Positions 10,251 to 23,003 of a DNA stretch of 64,000 nucleotides are shown one piece after another. Below the pieces are notes generated by a model. It was given only the letters and a program-made list of their open reading frames with translations. It was not told where the DNA came from and did not search any database. The DNA is taken from positions 30,194,001 to 30,258,000 of the forward strand of contig OZ316892.1 in assembly GCA_973895155.1 (NCBI GenBank), in the 5' to 3' direction. Every line of letters starts with the position of its first letter. Position 1 is the stretch's first letter. The stretch comes from Marsupella aquatica (lineage: Eukaryota > Marchantiophyta). A program made the position numbers and the translations under genes.

Positions 10251-13200
10251 ACCCAGCTGTGTTGGGCTGGCTGGAAAGTGATCTAAAGCAGTACTCACTG
10301 GCAGCGCAGGTACAATCAGGTGTTCGTTGCTGCAATTCTGTAACATTAATTTTGAGATTCTGCAATTTGGGTTTGTAACTAGCCCTCTTCTGGCTGAAAG
10401 ACGTTTTCATGTAAGAGAAATGTTAAGGGGATTTACTTTTGAGAGTCGAAATCATAGATGCGTGAAATCAAGCTCTTGGCCCGCCATGTAGAAAGTTCGT
10501 TTGATATCTTGGTTACATTTTGTTGTTAGATTAGAAGAAGGGTTCGCATACAGTAGCTGCCTTGCCATGAACATAGTACTGGACGGGAACTTACTTTGCT
10601 AACACGAGACATCAAGGACATGAAGATAAAATTCGCCGATGACAACCTCCACCAGCATAAAACTTTGAGCAATCAGTTTCAGACTTGCAGAGAAAGCCCT
10701 GCACTCAACCAAAGATATGAAGTTTCATCTGCAACTCAACTGTTCTGAGCTTCGCAGATTCACAAGATAAGGTCGTGAAAGGTGCTCTAAAGCATGTTAA
10801 CTACTCCGGGTTTTGGGAAGGAGGAAGTCCTGAAATTATGCGAGAATGAGAATGATGCACTGTACACTGCTATCCTCAAGGATCATCGGACAAGGCAGGA
10901 AAGTGGGCTGTATTTGCAGTAGAAATTTTGCTACGTTGATGGCATGATTGAAATCTGAAAGCTCATAAACAGTGCATGTGAACGGAGAAGGGAGCATAGT
11001 TTTGCAAGGAAGTGGATGAGCATGTCTGTTGCTTCTGCCGGGCCCATGCCTACTTAAAATCGATTCATCTTGGAGAAGGTCTTAAGAGGGAGATTAATCT
11101 GTTATCTCTTCTTTTTGGTTTGAATTTGCTTGGGTGAGATTGATGTCGAAGACGTCTGGTGGAAGAACACCATTCTTCCTTTGAGCTAACGTAACAGCAT
11201 TCAGGCAGCAATCAATCATGAACTGTAATTTGTGCATGTTCTTGACAGTAGAATGCCAATGTGAGTTGTGAATTGTTCTCCTCAATTGTTGGCAGTCAAA
11301 AGTCACCCAATGAGGTATTGTATGATGCAAGCAAACAGGAAATTTCGCTAGCAAGAGTGGGAGTGGCCGGCAATACCCTACTGCAGCTGAAAATCCACTG
11401 ATTGCTCTGAGTCCAACCTGCCCACTTCTCATCTTTTTGTGGTGAAGTCTCCACTGTTGCTTCAAACTCACGTCCCATCTGGTTTTGGCTCCTTTTTGCT
11501 TGGTGTTGCTGTTGTGGGATTCTTGACTCATTAAGCCTACCTAGCCTTCTTTGGTGCCCCATAGGCCTCAGCATTACTTCCTACCTTTCCATTCATTGTG
11601 TACCAAGGTGATTCACCTCCAAGAACGATCTCCTTTGTCCAAATCTACAGTGGCCCTGATGGCTTCCAATGCTTGGAACACCTCTAGATGGCCTCCCTTA
11701 TGCCTGCTACACTGACCTTGCACAATAATGCTGGTCAAGTTGTGTGTGGTTCCAGAGGAAGGTTCATATCTTCTGGTCAGTGTGCATGCAATGAGGCTGG
11801 TCTTCAGGCCATTTCAGAGTATTTGCGGAGTGTTGTGCACGGTCTCTTGCATGCGATGCTGAGTGTCCACATTTAAGCATTTGGACTCTCATAACATTGT
11901 TGTTTAAACATTAAGGCTCCCATGGAATTGATGTTAAAACCTTTAAACTCGGCTAGTATTGATTATCTGGGGGCAATGTTAGACTCCCATAACATTTTTG
12001 TTATGTCGTTTAAGCACCACTGGCATCAAAGGTGACTCATCCAGTTGCATTCTTAGACTCCCATGACATTTTTGGTTAAACTTTTTATCTCCTGTAGCTT
12101 TGATGTTGAAACTTTCAAGCTCCGATAGCATCCAAAGTGTCACCATTTTAGTGTTGTAAAATATTCAATTTTGTACGTCGGACAAGAATTAATTAAATGT
12201 GGCACAGTCGGGAGCCGGGATATATACTGTAGCGGACTCAATGTCAATCTACACCACATCTAATCTAGCCACCATTCAGCGTTGCTAACATCAATCACCA
12301 CCCTTGCAACCAACTCAACTCACCGCCACTCATGGCCCCATCGCCGCAGCACATCCACAATGCCAAGGCACATGACCTTCTTGAATTCCTGTCGCGTTTA
12401 ATTTGCTTCCTCAATGTGCTCATCGCCTTGGATTCCCCTTCAGCACTACATCCATGGCTGCGGAATTCATACTTTGTTACTCACCTCCATCTACGTTGTT
12501 ATTCCATTCACCCATAGGACCCAAATCGCCTTCACTGTCCTACTCACCATACACTACTCTCATATAGAGCCTCCATTTGACGTCTATTACAGATGTACTT
12601 CACATTCAGAATCACAACGTTGGTGTTTTGGTCCGGAATCAGTGTGCCCGGGTGTTTTGGTGACAGTATGGACTTCCACGTTTATTCTTCCTGCCCTGTT
12701 CACAGACAAACATCAAATGAATCTCACGGTTAGTTGTTATCTGGGCGAAAATAAATCCAAAATGAGAAGTAAACTGAAATTTATACATGGTCACAATAGT
12801 GTGATATGCAACGCAATGGTTGGTAGTCAAATTTCTGCAATAGATGTTACTATAGAGGCTGTGTATGACATACGTATAGCAGCAGAGCTCTAGTACTCAC
12901 TCAGTGGTTTTGTCAACAGTATGAAATATTTGATTGAGTATGAAACAAGCAATAGGTGAGCATTGTGTCTGTTCCTTAGAATCAAATGGACACCTTCCTG
13001 GTCAGTCATTTGTAATAGATCCCTATCCAAGCCAATCATTGGTCTAGTCACAGTTTGGATCTGTGTTTAACTCCCATTTCAGGGATGTCTTCTTCATCAA
13101 TTCACAAAGATTTTACACAGTCATGGTATCATAGCCATAACTCTGAAATCTGCACCGCATACTTTAAGATGTCTTCTACAACAACGATCACATTCTCTTA

Positions 13201-13486
13201 TATATCAATGGACTAGTAAGACTAATATTCATTTAGAGCAAATCATGAGAGAAAGATTGGTGATACATAGTAGATCTAACAATGTCTCCTATCTCAGACA
13301 TCACACAATGGAGGTGGGCCAATCGGGCTCTATAGGTGGTGCTCAACAAACACAGCCACATTCAAATAAATGATCTGGCAGTTTTGGGAATCCAAATTCT
13401 AGTCTGCAATCTGGCCTGCAATCACTACTGGCCCCTAGTCAAATCCCTACCAAACACTTGTCCTTGTCCAAAGCGCGGCTCAAACT
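10251..13486. other. No supported gene
   Basis: The first few hundred bases are presumably the PPR 3' untranslated region. Two overlapping minus-strand frames at 11094-11574 have no recognisable domain and mutually exclude each other. Around 11870-12130 the phrase 'ACTCCCATAACATT..TGTTAAAC' recurs four times at irregular spacing, a weak dispersed repeat. Nothing else can be supported. Confidence 0.5.
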
Positions 13487-16250
13487 CATCTTTGGCTTGT
13501 CCGAAGGCACGGACAGGGCATCAAGGGGGGAAGGGGGCCAAGTACCACTCATCCAGTTTCACGCCCGACGGGTCCATGGACAACGGCTTCCTTCTCAGAA
13601 CATGTATCAGGCCAAAGGTTGCGAAGTGGCTTGACTTCCAGCGGTACGCACTCCACATGATGGAGACTCACGGAACTCGACTACCTTAACACTTAGCTCC
13701 GGTGTCGTTGACTCCGACGCCGAGCTCCTCTATGGTCCAAGCCCGGAACAACCATCCGGTGAGGACTAAGCATGGGGAGACTAGTGGGCAATGAGGCATT
13801 GCACTAGCGAGAGCAAGGCACTGAGTTGGTGACGCACACTAAGGACTTAAACTAGCTTGGGGCTGGTCGGGTCATAAAGAGGGCCTGGCTCAAGGTCGAC
13901 CGTCCGGACCCCCGGACGGACTTTGAGTTCTGAGGGCTTGAGTGAGAGCTCCTCTTGGGCCCAAGGCTAATGGAGTTTACTTCATGCGTAACGGACGCTT
14001 GTGGCATGAGATAAGGCCCGGTCCAGGTGTGGCCGCCCGGGGATCCCACGCGATGACAAGTTCTGAGGGGCCTCGGCATAAGCACAACGAGCGTCTAACT
14101 AGAAAGTTATGGGCATAGCCAGCTAGTGGCGTGCCCATACGTGTGGGTTGGGGTCCAGGTGGGGGGACCAAAGTAGGTCTGGGGCTGGCAGGTCTCCCAA
14201 AGCATGTATGAGGGGAGTGGTGTCTCCCTAGGGGACAAGGGCAAGCCCAAGTTGTGAGCCATGGCGGTTGCGACACCAAGGGGTGACGCCAAACGGAAAC
14301 GGTGATAACTTCCCAACGGGAAGTCCGTTGGAGGACTTCTTGGGTGCATTGGAAATATCTCAATGAAGACCAAATCCTCTTGAGATCAGATGGGTATAGG
14401 GGTGCCATGGATTCTTGGGGCTTCCGAGGGCTAGCTTGCTCGCTTGCCAAATCTTGTCGAAACAACAGCCAAGCTGCGTTCAGTTTCCCATGGGAGTTTG
14501 CATTGGGGAGGCAAGGCCAAGTAGGCATGGAGTTTGATTTCCAAGTGCACTTGGCCCCTAGGCTATCAGTTGAGTGAGAACCGTGAGTTGGTTGCTAGAG
14601 TCAGGGTCATTCTGGTCCCAACGTTTTAGAACAAGCTACGCTATTTGGGCCATGAGCATGTCCTAGGGGAAGGCAATCAGCCAGTGATGGATATGTACGT
14701 AGGGGAGCCCGGGCTGCACCCAAAGAGGGGTTGTTCTGGACAAACAATGGGTGTCAATTCTGGCTCCCGCTTATGGCAAGGCCACGCGGGCCAGGGAGGA
14801 CCTATTTGCTGACCTACTTACCCATGTTGAGTTTGAGTTAGGATGCTAGACTTGGGAAGCCTAGATCCTTTGGGTTACTTATCGGAGTGTCTGGTTTCTT
14901 GTGCAAAATAGTGAGGACCGTTGAGCAATAGTCGTGTTAGGGAGCAAGTGCGGCTTTGTATGGGAGGGGCTGCTCGGGGTGTAAGAGGCATCAAGTTGCT
15001 TGCTCAAGGAGTTCTGTGGAGGCGTTAAGGCACCAAGGGCACTTAGGCGTGGGTGTTGGGATTGGTGAGGGTGCTGAGCGGAAAGGTCCACCACTTGGAG
15101 CCTAGAGAAGAGATATTTGCAGCCCAGGTAATTTAGGTAGAGAATTATCAACCAAGGAAGTGGACTTCCTTCTTTGCTAAAAAATTCCACAAGGAGATGG
15201 AGTGGTGTCGGAAGACATTCTATATTGGGGGCAAGGCGTACCTAGCCAGCCACATTGAAAATCATCTTGGAGTGGTATGCATGTTTTGACCTACAGATGC
15301 TCCCGTGATGTAATGAGCCGAAGATTAGCCAGTCCAAGTGGGTCTTCCCAGCAGAGAGGAGACCCCAGCCCAAAGCCAAGAGCCTGGTACCCGTGGCCCC
15401 CACCCAAGCTTGAGGCCGACCAATGGGGCCCCTTCCTCGTTGCCTAACACCGTTGTCATTGCGGCACTAGAGGCACAAAACCAAGCCATGGCAAACCTTG
15501 CTGCCTGGCCGATCCAACAGATGGTGGAGGTGGGTTGAGAGAGTTGGAGTGCTTGATCAAGAAGGTTTGTATTCTATACTCTATTGTTGACTTCTGCAAC
15601 CCAGGAAGGCTGGTAGAAGGATCTAGAGGACACCAAAGCACAGTCACAGAGAGACGGAGCCCAGGTTGATGCCCTCAAGGCCAAAGTGAATCGACTGCAA
15701 TAGGAGGCCACAACCCTAGACCAACTTGTGGCTTAACTAACGAGCGACGTGGGTTAGAAGCGGCGGAGAAGGCAGACGCGTCTAAGTGAGAGTTCAATTT
15801 GACTCCTTGAATGAGCAGGTCCGGCTATTGAAGTAGGACATCAATCGGCTGAGGAGTCAGTGTGATGCAAGGTCTGGGTCTGGTTTAGGTGGAGTTGGCA
15901 AGCGCCCCATTCATCAGGGGCGTAGTTAGAGTTAGTTAGGTTTGTCAGCAGCGTGGGTAGGCGCCAAATTAGTTAGCGCACTGTTCTTTGAAGCCAACAT
16001 AATCTGAAAGTAGAATCTTAGTATACGATGTGCCATTAGAACTCTGACACCTAGGTTAGATTAGGACCGTTGGTTCAACCCAGGCCACGACGCTTAGATA
16101 GTATTTAGTGCACCCCGATAGGAGCAAGGAGGGAGATTTTAGTTTAGTGTGGTGCGTCCCATGGCTCCCAAAACCCAAGAAACCCGCTTGCACAAGCCGA
16201 TTCCCGTAGGTTTTGCCCTTGGCAAGGCCGGTTTTGCGGCTTAGCGGCAT
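13487..16250 (+). pseudogene. Family A copy 1 (A1): decayed repeat-family gene, interrupted
   Basis: Two parts align with copy A2. 13487-13665 encodes GGKGAKYHSSSFTPDGSMDNGFLLRTC and LDFQRYALHMME, matching A2 at about 18945-19085. 15096-15900 resumes with a counterpart of A2 19085-20430: REEIFAAQVI, then stop, then VENYQPRKWTSFFAKKFHKEMEW and a coiled-coil stretch. The non-coding tail to about 16250 also resembles A2 (TTAGTATTTAGTGCACCCC near 16100 and 20615). The middle, 13666-15095, is extra and flanked by TGGAG on both sides. Several TAG stops replace glutamine CAG codons of A2. Not functional; original role unknown. Confidence 0.55.
13666..15095. mobile_element. Possible 1.43-kb insertion inside A1
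   Basis: This stretch is absent from the homologous copy A2 and is bracketed by the direct repeat TGGAG (13661-13665 and 15096-15100), as expected for a 5-bp target duplication. Its ends are not the usual TG...CA of an LTR and I recognise no coding domain, so the element type is unknown. A deletion in A2 is an alternative explanation. Confidence 0.35.
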
Positions 16251-17690
16251 GGGACGCTGCTAACCTCCTTCTACTAACATTTTACACACATATATTGGAC
16301 AGATCCTTCATTGGGTCATGAGATACGTAGCCGGCCTCTTCTATGTCTTCCCTTGGTCTCCTCTCTCGGTCTTCCTTTAGGTATGTTTGGATTCCGCCGC
16401 CAAAATGATCCCCAATTGGCTTGGGTAAGCCGCTAAGACCTCTCTCAGCTCGACACATCCAACTCTTACTACCTTGCTTACTCCCTTCTCTTGGTTGATG
16501 TGGGCAATCTTCAAACAAGTTAATGCGACACACAAATAGCAAAATGACTCCTTCTGACTGAGTTATACCATGCACTTGCCATACAAACAGTACTTCTCAT
16601 ACACAAGATTTGCGAACTAAGCCGTGAGGCCAACTCTATTCATCTCTTAGGCATGAGGAAACGTGAATATACACAAGGGTCACAATATAACCTCGAGTAT
16701 AACTAATTGAGAGCTTCTTTTACTACCTGATCCCAGCCCTGCTGGTGCACTAAAAACTTGCTAAAGAAGAAGGCCCTCAACTCCCCGCAGCCCAGGTACT
16801 TATCCTGGCAGTGGATCCGCCTAATTCTTTGCAGCGTAAGCCTAATCTACCTAACTGTAATCTACCTATGTACAACGAGACAGGAGCACAAGTGTTGCTC
16901 TTACCAGTGGATCCGCAATCCCACTAATCTAAGTGTCAGGGCCACCTCCTGGTCCTGATCCTAATTCTAAATTTGGAGATCTGAGCCCACCCTGCCCACT
17001 CACGCCTCCTCCCTCCACGTCCGCCCTCCTTAAAAGGAGCGGCCCTCCACCACCGTCATGGTAGCGGTGGCTGATCCTCAATGGATGCCCCCAACGCTTC
17101 TTCTGCAGCCACTGCCATAGGTCCATCCTCTGACAGATTACCTGCCCCGGACCGAGTCAACTCTCCATCGGCCTGATTGGGTCCACCCTCGGCTTCGGTC
17201 TCACCTGCTTGATTGTAGGACTGTCGGGCTGGTTTGGTTTCTCTGTTGCCGGCCTCTATTCCGGAACCTCCTCTAGTGCCCTTGCCTGCAGTGGAAGTAC
17301 CGGGGCAAAGATCTAACTTCGGGCATACTATGACGCTGCCGGTACGGCGGGTAATGAGTAATTCGGTCTAACCGCGCTTAGCACGCTCGTTAGGGGTATC
17401 TTAGGCCGTTATTATTAGCATAACAATAGTACTTAGGTAGCCATTATGAGTAGGAAATCATTAGTCAATAAGGGGAATCCATGTTCGGGCTGGCGGCGGG
17501 TCGCCATTCGCACGCCCGGGTTGCAAGCGTATAATGGGCCCTTTTTCCCCCTCCCTCGGGTCCATATAACAAACTCCGGAGGCGGCCATTGACACGAGCT
17601 GACCCGGACTGGAGAAGGGGCCGGTACACTGTGAGCGTGAAAGGCTCGACCTATAAGCGATGAGGAGGCGTCGGGCAATTGACGAGCTCT
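16251..17690. other. No supported gene; probable 5' region of A2
   Basis: 16251-17340 shows no gene. From about 17370 the text (GCCATTATGAGTAGGAAATCA and neighbours) resembles 24510-24560 upstream of copy A3, so a conserved upstream or LTR-like leader of family A probably starts near 17.35 kb. Confidence 0.4.
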
Positions 17691-17705
17691 CAGGGTATAA
17701 AAGGG
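17691..17705 (+). promoter_or_regulatory. TATA-box candidate for family A copy 2
   Basis: GGGTATAAAAGGG lies in the conserved upstream region of A2, followed by pyrimidine-rich leader text. Position and sequence fit a core promoter; no transcript evidence. Confidence 0.4.
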
Positions 17706-17884
17706 GGCCGATCCTTTGCAATGCACCAAGCTCTCCAGTCCACGCGCCAGCTTCGATCCCAGCTCTCTCGTATTTCCTTAGTCACCTACTATCTCTCCTG
17801 AATGTCGCACACGATCCTTTCCAGTTTGGCCATACGATTCTGGACTCAATTCCTGTCTATCGGAGGGCACTTGGCGACTCATTG

Positions 17885-18440
17885 AAACACGCCAATCCGC
17901 GCTGATATGAGATCGAACGCAAATATGAGAGAGCCATCCGCCTAGCAGGCCGCCACCATTATCTCCTTAACTTTGAGTACTCGTCACAAAGTGAGCTTTA
18001 CCGACCCGAAGAGGTATTAGGGTACTTCTTTGACGGAGGCAAATACATCGGCTTCTGGGAGGCACTGCTTCGGCTTCCGAACGAGGATTCAATATTCCGG
18101 GCACGATCAACTTACAGCAGCACCACTTCGACCACATCCCTGCTTGGGTCTGGGCCATCATCAACGGCGAGTTCAACACTACCCGATCGACAGGACCATC
18201 TTCACTTGCGTCAGAAAACCTCCACCGGCACTTGCAGAACTTCATGGCAACTCTACCATCAACAACCAGTGCCGACCAACCCGTGCCCGTACCCACACCT
18301 ACACCTCCTCGGCCTCAGCCAAGCTGGTCCCCGCCACCGGTTCCACCACCTCTCCGAGTACGATCCGTGGTGAATGCGGTACATATCAGCTCCAAAGACG
18401 AGGAGGCTCACCCTCCTCTGAATCGATGACTGCGGGGTAC
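17885..18440 (+). pseudogene. Leader frame of family A copy 2, frameshifted
   Basis: From 17921 a frame reads KYERAIRLAGRHHYLLNFEY and PEEVLGYFFDGGKYIGFWEA. Near 18085 the sensible reading shifts to another frame (LQQHHFDHIPAWVWAIINGEF and a proline-rich tail PVPVPTPTPPRPQP). The upstream position in a repeat family suggests a gag-like or structural protein, but I recognise no domain. Decayed. Confidence 0.3.
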
Positions 18441-18463
18441 GAACAACCCCACACCACCCCAGC

Positions 18464-18489
18464 TTAGGGTTTAGGGTTAAACCCTAAAC
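18464..18489. repeat. Head-to-head telomere-like motif
   Basis: Two TTTAGGG-type units meet an inverted CCCTAAA unit (TTAGGGTTTAGGG then TTAAACCCTAAAC). The motif ends at the start codon of the A2 frame at 18490. It is too short to be a telomere relic with confidence; a telo-box-like promoter element is an alternative. Confidence 0.6.
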
Positions 18490-20432
18490 ATGGTAACACT
18501 AGCAGCCCCGGCACCAATACTCATGGCAGTCGCGTTACCACCACCTGACCAAGAGGATGGAGAGATGTCCCCTTCTTCTAGTCACCTTGGGAATCAGTCT
18601 CGGGGTAGGAAGAGGAAGGAGCCCGCAACCGTATCCGGGTTGCCTTTGGCCACGGTTGCGGTAGCCAAGCTGACCATGCATCGCATGGGGGACAACATTC
18701 ACAAGAACATCCTCCACCCCAAGCATGCATGCTATCTGAAGACCCAGGGGTTTGAGCACCTCGCCTTTCTCCCTTGGAACAGGAGCAGGTATTACGGGCA
18801 GGATATGACAAAGTTCATTCAGAACTTTGACGAGGCTCGTCAACAACCCCGAGCGCATGGGAGAGTGATGTGTCTCGATGAGGCACGTCTGAAGATGATT
18901 TTTGGCTTACCCGAGGGGATAAACCGGGTAGAGTCGCGGGCTCCTGGGGGCAAGGGAGCTAAATACCAGTCATCTAGCTTCCCGGCCGAAGGGGTAGTGG
19001 ACAATGGGTTCTTAATGAGGACGTGCCTCATCCCGGAGGTAGCAGAACGCCTAGAGTTCCAGCGGTATGCCCTCCACATGATGGAACCTAGAGGAGAAAT
19101 ATCGGCCGCTCAGGTCATTCAGGTGGAGAACTATCGGCCCAGGAAGTGGGCGTCCTTCTTCATCAAGAAGTTCTACGAGGAGATGGAGCAAAGAAGGAAG
19201 ACTTTGTACCTTGGTGGGAGGGCGTACTTCGCTAGCCACATCGAAATCATCCTCAAGTGGTACGCTCGTTTTGACCGCCAGAGCCTCCCACGTCTCAATG
19301 AGCCCGAGCTGACCCCGCCAAAATGGGTATTCCCAGCCCAGGTAAGGCGACCGCAGCCCGAGGCCCGAGGCCCGAAGTCTGGCAGCTGCAAGTCCTGCTA
19401 CCCCGGCCCCGCAACCCGCCGCTATCGCCCCGCTAGGCATACCCATTGACGTTATCGCGACCTTAGACGCGATCAATCGGGACAATGCCATTGAAGTCGG
19501 GCCGGATGAAGCCGTACTTGAAGTAGATGCCACGGTAGCCGGGGAGATTCCTCCACCCCCCCACGGTTGTGCAGGAGAACCACCCACCTCCAGTGGAACC
19601 AGCCCCTTTGACCGACTTACCTCAAGGGCTGGATGTGTCCACTCCTACTCCCGCACGGGTTGGAGTCTGTCCGTGCCCAAATCCCGGAGGACATAGTCTA
19701 GACCATCCGGAACTCTTTGCGTCAGGCATATTTCTGAACGAGTTGTTGGGAGATTTCTCGCAATAGATCTCTTGGGACACCGGGGAATACATGGCCCGGA
19801 GGGTGGCCTACTTCTTCAACCAGGAGTTGGTTGCAGCAGTAAGGGCAGGAGATGTGTAGGCAGAGACCGCGCAAAGAATAGAGCGATATCAGGTTGAGTC
19901 TGCGTACCTGAAGGACAAAGTGGCAACCCTGGAGGCTGAACTCCAGCAACTACGGCCTCAAGTAACGGCCACGGAAGACCAGGTCGCCGAGGCTAGAGCC
20001 CAAGCAGCGTTGGCAGTATAGGCCGGGCTCGAAAAGGACGCCGAGATTGCGCGGCTCCAAACCAAGATTGACGGTTTGCAGGGGCAAGCCGTCATTTGGC
20101 AGAAGGATCTGGAGGAAGCTGACTCCAGGTCTCAATGGGACACAACCAAGATTGACACCCTGAAGGCAAAGGTGGCACGGCTTCAAGGAGAAGCCACAAA
20201 ACAGGCCCAGTTGGTGGACAAACTAACGAGCGACACCCAACAACTGGAGGAGGCATGCCAGGAGGCCGCGGAAGAGGCAGACGCGGCGAAGCGGGAAAAC
20301 AAATCTCTGCTGGACCAGGTCCAACTACTCAAGCAGGACGCCGACAGGCTCAGAAGGCAGCGGATAGCCATTCCCACTCAGGCGGCTTTGGCAAGCGTGC
20401 CAGGCATTAGCGGTGGAGTAGGATTAGAGTAG
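18490..20432 (+). pseudogene. Family A copy 2 (A2): helical domain plus coiled coil, unknown function
   Basis: This is the best-preserved copy. 18490-19449 is open for 319 codons: a low-complexity start, then a conserved block with DEARLKMIFGLPEGI, GGKGAKYQSSSFPAEG, DNGFLMRTC, LEFQRYALHMMEPRGE and PRKWASFFIKKFYEEME. After a frame change near 19450-19570 a second frame (19569-20432) is broken by three TAG codons at about 19764, 19857 and 20019. It encodes a long heptad-rich coiled coil (DKVATLEAELQQL, QLVDKLTSDTQQLEEA). The layout of a globular block with IFGLP followed by a coiled coil is shared with A1 and A3 and recalls family B. I do not recognise the family. It is probably repeat-associated and silenced. 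Confidence 0.6.
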
Positions 20433-21270
20433 AGTTAGGAATAGCTCAATTAAGCTATAGGGACAAGCACCTGCCCTAGTTAGCGCAGCACTGCCATGCT
20501 GTACAACCTGCGTAGATTAGGATCTTCAAATAAAACAAGCCGTTTTCCGGCCTGACAGCCAGGACCTTAGTTAGCAAATCTTTGGGCGCAAGGGCACTCC
20601 GTTCCTCGGCCCTTAGTATTTAGTGCACCCCTCGGTAGAGGCAAGAGGGGGAGGATTTTTAGTCTCAGTGTTGGACATCCACGGTATGTGCGGGGAGTCC
20701 CGACCTTTGGGAGTGAAAGAGTACCAAGGGGAGGGTGTAGGACTAAGCTCACTAGGCAAGTGCGGAGCCGGGCTCCGTTGTAGTCTACACCCTCGGCCTC
20801 GAACCTGTTCATTCCAGGGCTTTCGGGTCAACTAAGTGTACGCATATGTCTCCTTTGTAGTAAAATCCTTCCCCACTACTTCCTTCGTGTAAATCGAGAT
20901 TGTATGCTTGTGCTTATGTATATGTGTGAATCTCGTGTATAGGTGCCAACGCTTGGCCAAACGCACTACCCAAGCTGTGCACGGGGTGCAGCTTGCGGGT
21001 AAGTGGTTGCGAGCCCGGGTTTGGTACCGAGACCATCGAATCTGGATCGAAGGCGGACAGCACGAAGGCTTAGAAGCCCGTCAGCCGGGGTCAATCCTGC
21101 TATCGACTGAGGTATGTTCCGGTGGCGGAACACAAATCATACCTAGGAGGTGTCCGTATATGACCATAGGCGCACTTAGTGCTAGTTTATGTGAGTTAGG
21201 TGCATTCCGTGCATCCCTCCCTGCCCGAACCCTCATTTTGACGCAGGATGTGCCTGTCTAAGCCAAAGCC
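20433..21270. other. 3' tail of A2; no gene
   Basis: The first 400 bases resemble the tail of A1. From about 20840 to 21270 no gene or repeat is recognised; a short open frame at 20908-21261 has no supporting feature. Confidence 0.4.
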
Positions 21271-21274
21271 CAGG

Positions 21275-22575
21275 TTAAGGCCTAGGCTGACGATCTGACA
21301 CATACCGGCACAACAGCGGCATGTGATAGCCAAGCCGGGACACACTTCCCACGCCGATCGCCTGTTGTTCCTCCTTCAAGATCTTCTTCAGTTGGGTGAG
21401 GAGGTACCCGTTGTAGTCCTGGCTTGGGTCTGGCCTTTCCGTTGGGTAGACCTGTGCCTTCCCGATCTCTGGCCTTGGCAAGTTGCAGTGCATGGTTACC
21501 CGCAAGAAATCATGATCTCTCCTATGTGCGGGTTGGTGCAAGTGTTCCGAAAGAAGCCATTCTTTGTTGATGACCCTGGGAACGATCAGAACTCCTTGTC
21601 TGGCAAGGTCTTCTGGGTATCCACTTTGGTCTTATTGCCCATTGACAAGCCAAAAACTTTGGCAATCACCCGGGGAGTGAGATAGAAATCCTTCCCATAT
21701 ACCCTTGTGGAATTGGTCTCGGGTTCCCATGATCCCACAAATTCTAATAAGTCTGAATCCGGCACCTTCGGCTTCAGCCATCTTGGTAATTTCACAAAAG
21801 CTTCCAAGCCGGATCCGGCCATGAAGCCCTGGTACTTCCGAGTCTACATAGCCATAAAGCATGCATCCTCTTCACGTGCAAAGTGTAATTGCACTTCCTC
21901 GGGGAGGGTCGCCGCCCAGCCTTTCCAGGTGTCATCTCTTGTTGGAACGACATTGATGGGGTCGACCTCCTCTTCTTTGGCTTTGTCCTGCCTCCTGCTC
22001 CCTTGCTCGACTGGCTTCCTTGGTGCCACCGACCTCGTTCTCTTTGTAGGGGTGGTCACTTCGTTGGCATTCCCTTTCCTCTTCATAGCTGCTGCCGTGG
22101 ATGTTTCTCCTAGTGCCATGGTTTCCTTCATCCACCCCTCCGTGCTACCCTTCAACTCCCAGTGTATGTCGTTGCAGCGGTTGATGGCTTCCCAGATGCC
22201 AACTATTCTGTTCTCACAAAACAGAAGATTGTCGAGTTCGTTGCTAATAGGTGTCCACACGAATTTAGCCGTGATGAGTTCTCCTCCTAAGAAGGCAGAC
22301 TTCTGCAGCTCCCACAGTCAAGCAAGCTCCTGCCGTTCTTGAGTGGCTCTCTCCAATTCTTCATCCTCGTAGGTCCCAATGTACTCAGTTGCCCGTTCTA
22401 ACAGGCATCCCCCAAAATGAGCAGCCTGATTGACGTTGCTCATACCCTTCCTTGAATTGATAGTCGGTATATGCTCCCTCCCCAAGTGCTTGCCTAAGCA
22501 GTTGACAGTAGTTGCTTCACGTAGTCGTCTGCTTAGTTCGTGCTTGCAAATGAGCCACCATTCCTTGCAATCCAT
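21275..22575 (-). pseudogene. Family B copy 2: decayed repeat-family gene of unknown function
   Basis: One minus-strand frame runs from an ATG at 22575 but is cut by a TGA near 22318, a TAG at 21844-21846 and a TGA near 21584, and shifts frame near 21515. Ignoring breaks it encodes about 430 residues: an N-terminal part with GTYEDEELERATQERQELA, a middle with ENRIVGIWEAINRCNDIHWE and a basic linker KRKGNANEVTTPTKRTR, then the block shared with copy 1 (GSGLEAFVKLP, FYLTPRVIAKVFGLS, NGFFRNTCTNPHIGE). At 21844 copy 1 has CAG where this copy has TAG. Just upstream lies a gypsy pol tail, so the gene may have been carried within or beside a gypsy element. Function unknown. Confidence 0.55.
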
Positions 22576-22802
22576 CCTTACCCCCCTGCCTGGCCTTCCT
22601 TCCCATTAGTTATCCATAGCCGCTGGTACTTAGCGCGCCCTAACCCTAATCGTGTTCCCTCTCTCGACGTCCTTACTTCCAGCCTCGGCTCAGGTTCCAT
22701 AGTCACCCTTAATTGTTTATATTTTCCTTGTTTTTGTTACTATACTAATGTGTTTCTAGGGTACACTCCTGATTTTACCATTTAAACTGGCCTAGTGATT
22801 CC

Positions 22803-23003
22803 TGGCTAGGCATCACATAGCTCCCCACTTAATTGTGAAGCATCCTTGTGAACAACTTCATCTTCGTCCATATAGTATTTCTTGAGGCGGTCGTAGTGAA
22901 TGCGAACTGGGTACACCTCTCCAGTTATGTTGGCCAATTGCACGGAGCCATTGGAGAACTTCATGGTTACCCTCAAGGGTCCTTTTGTTTATAAATTTGT
23001 TTA
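22803..23003 (-). pseudogene. Ty3/gypsy pol C-terminal fragment
   Basis: Minus-strand translation reads FSNGSVQLANITGEVYPVRIHYDRLKKYY, closely matching the end of the intact gypsy polyprotein (YANGSIQLATLEGEVFPTRVHHDRLKRYF). It is followed by a polypurine stretch like that at 55.85 kb, AAGTGGGGAGCTATGTGATG, where an LTR would begin. Only the integrase tail survives. Confidence 0.75.

Noticed and set aside
11094-11574. Two overlapping minus-strand frames (145 and 92 codons)
   Set aside because: They use different frames over the same DNA, have no recognisable motif and no counterpart in the window.
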